Shown one piece after another: positions 5,381-6,168 of a stretch of 6,168 bases of DNA. The notes below the pieces were generated by a model. The model ran no database searches and was not told the DNA's origin. It worked only from the letters and a program-made list of their open reading frames with translations. Position 1 is the stretch's first letter, and each line of letters opens with the position of its first letter. The stretch comes from Flavobacteriales bacterium UBA5871 (GTDB lineage: Bacteria > Bacteroidota > Bacteroidia > Flavobacteriales_D > Crocinitomicaceae), in NCBI GenBank assembly GCA_002432085.1, contig DJFN01000071.1, forward strand, positions 19,838 to 26,005, written 5' to 3'. A program made the position numbers and the translations under genes.

Positions 5381-5433
5381 AAAGTCATTTACAGCTCATC
5401 CACTAATCGGTTCAGGTAACAAATTCTATTTTT

Positions 5434-5441
5434 TACGTTTG
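5434..5441 (+). promoter_or_regulatory. -7 box of the gene at 5466
   Basis: TACGTTTG matches TAnnTTTG exactly. The partner element is weak: TTC at 5411-5413 with a 20-nt spacer instead of TTG. Transcription would start near 5447, giving a leader of about 20 nt that ends in the A-rich GAAAACT just before the ATG. Confidence 0.55.
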
Positions 5442-5465
5442 CAGGCAGGTCACCAACTGAAAACT

Positions 5466-6168
5466 ATGCAATTCTACCGTTACACCTTTTTGTTCATTGC
5501 AACAATGTTCTGGAACTTTCCTGCAGTCGGACAACGCATGATCGATGAGCGCGAATCCGGACGGGATGGTGTTTTCGTTATGGGAAACAATCCCGAAGAA
5601 CGGCAGACGACGATCTGTATACGCATAAGCAGGAAACTGGCTTTTTCATTGGATGGCATGCTTTCCGAATATCCGGCCGATATCTACTTCAGCCACATGG
5701 TATCATCCGAAAAAATCAGTCCCGGTTACCAGAACTACCGGCAAATCACACTGGATAAAACAGGGAACGGAATTACCGATGCTCCTTATACAATTGATGC
5801 TGATTACGCCAGTCCCAAGCTGTCATCTGACCGTCTTTTTATGATCGGCGATCCGGATCTCAGCCCCTTCCAGAAAAGAAAGGTCGAATGGCTGGATTTC
5901 GACTACGTCCACAGCGGCTTGCCGGATCTCAGCGCTTATCCCCGACTTAAAACACTGCAGTTCCAACCCGGAAGCCTCGGATTTCATGTAAATCTTAAAG
6001 ACCACCGTGTATTCGGTATGAACTGCTTCACTTTCGCCTATATGGGAGATCCTTTTCTGTGGACGAATATCTATAAGGGACGAAGCCTGACATCGCTGTA
6101 TATGGTCTACAATTGGGGACACGGCGGCTTGCCGATTCAGCCACACGAGCTGTATACGCTCGACGGTC
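5466..6168 (+). CDS. Secreted protein of unknown function (3'-truncated)
   Basis: The frame is open from the ATG at 5466 to the window end, 234 codons with no stop, so the gene continues beyond. The first 23 residues (MQFYRYTFLFIATMFWNFPA then VGQ) are a signal peptide, probably cut after VG or Q. The mature part is rich in aromatic residues, Pro and Asp. Residues 149-164 (SGLPDLSAYPRLKTLQ) and the later SLTSLYM look like one or two degenerate leucine-rich-repeat turns, but there are too few to call an LRR domain. No enzyme motif is visible. The start is chosen because it follows a good -7 box by about 25 nt and begins the signal peptide. It is divergent from the duplicated-domain gene with an 85-bp gap. 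A minus-strand frame across 5823-6146 is only its shadow. Confidence 0.75.
   Translation, partial: MQFYRYTFLFIATMFWNFPAVGQRMIDERESGRDGVFVMGNNPEERQTTICIRISRKLAFSLDGMLSEYPADIYFSHMVSSEKISPGYQNYRQITLDKTGNGITDAPYTIDADYASPKLSSDRLFMIGDPDLSPFQKRKVEWLDFDYVHSGLPDLSAYPRLKTLQFQPGSLGFHVNLKDHRVFGMNCFTFAYMGDPFLWTNIYKGRSLTSLYMVYNWGHGGLPIQPHELYTLDG

Noticed and set aside
5823..6146. 107-residue minus-strand frame
   Set aside because: It is antisense to the signal-peptide-bearing plus-strand gene from 5466, which has a promoter and continuous coding character.

Overview
The window looks like chromosomal DNA of a member of the Bacteroidota, most likely a Flavobacteriales- or Crocinitomicaceae-type organism; the lineage is inferred. 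Evidence is the promoter grammar (TTG, about 19-20 nt, then TAnnTTTG, seen ahead of the tRNA and of two genes), the absence of Shine-Dalgarno sequences with A-rich leaders instead, a high share of Sec-exported proteins of unknown role including a lipoprotein, and a DUF5715/M15-like protein. No phage, transposase, CRISPR or plasmid gene is visible.

Layout. Bases 1-209 (+) are the 3' end of a gene for a small secreted Kazal-type protease inhibitor. It converges, across a palindrome-rich 46-bp gap, with a secreted thioredoxin-fold protein (256-1116, -). A gene-free stretch of about 390-425 bp follows (1150-1541), filled with degenerate short repeats. Next is a membrane-anchored DUF5715/M15 (LAS metallopeptidase-like) protein (1542-2273, -), whose clear promoter puts transcription start almost on the ATG. 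Back to back with it lies tRNA-Lys(TTT) (2480-2552, +), with its own promoter and a strong terminator, followed by a cytoplasmic TPR protein (2681-3565, +). That gene is markedly AT-richer than its neighbours (about 40% versus 53-57% GC in lines counted by hand).

A probable two-gene minus-strand operon comes next: an exported 356-residue protein built from two diverged copies of one domain (4310-5380), then a lipoprotein (3603-4235). Divergent from it, a further secreted protein of unknown function starts at 5466 (+) behind a good TAnnTTTG box and runs off the window end.

How the genes fit together. Apart from the tRNA and the TPR gene, everything codes for exported or envelope proteins: inhibitor, thioredoxin, LAS-like protein, lipoprotein, duplicated-domain protein and the 3' partial protein. 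No shared pathway can be demonstrated, and I do not see a convincing new multi-gene system. The points most worth a second look are the duplicated-domain/lipoprotein pair, the LAS-like protein with no glutamate at the usual catalytic place and a near-leaderless start, the competing stem-loops between tRNA-Lys and the TPR gene, and the short repeats placed exactly at the 3' ends of the minus-strand genes.
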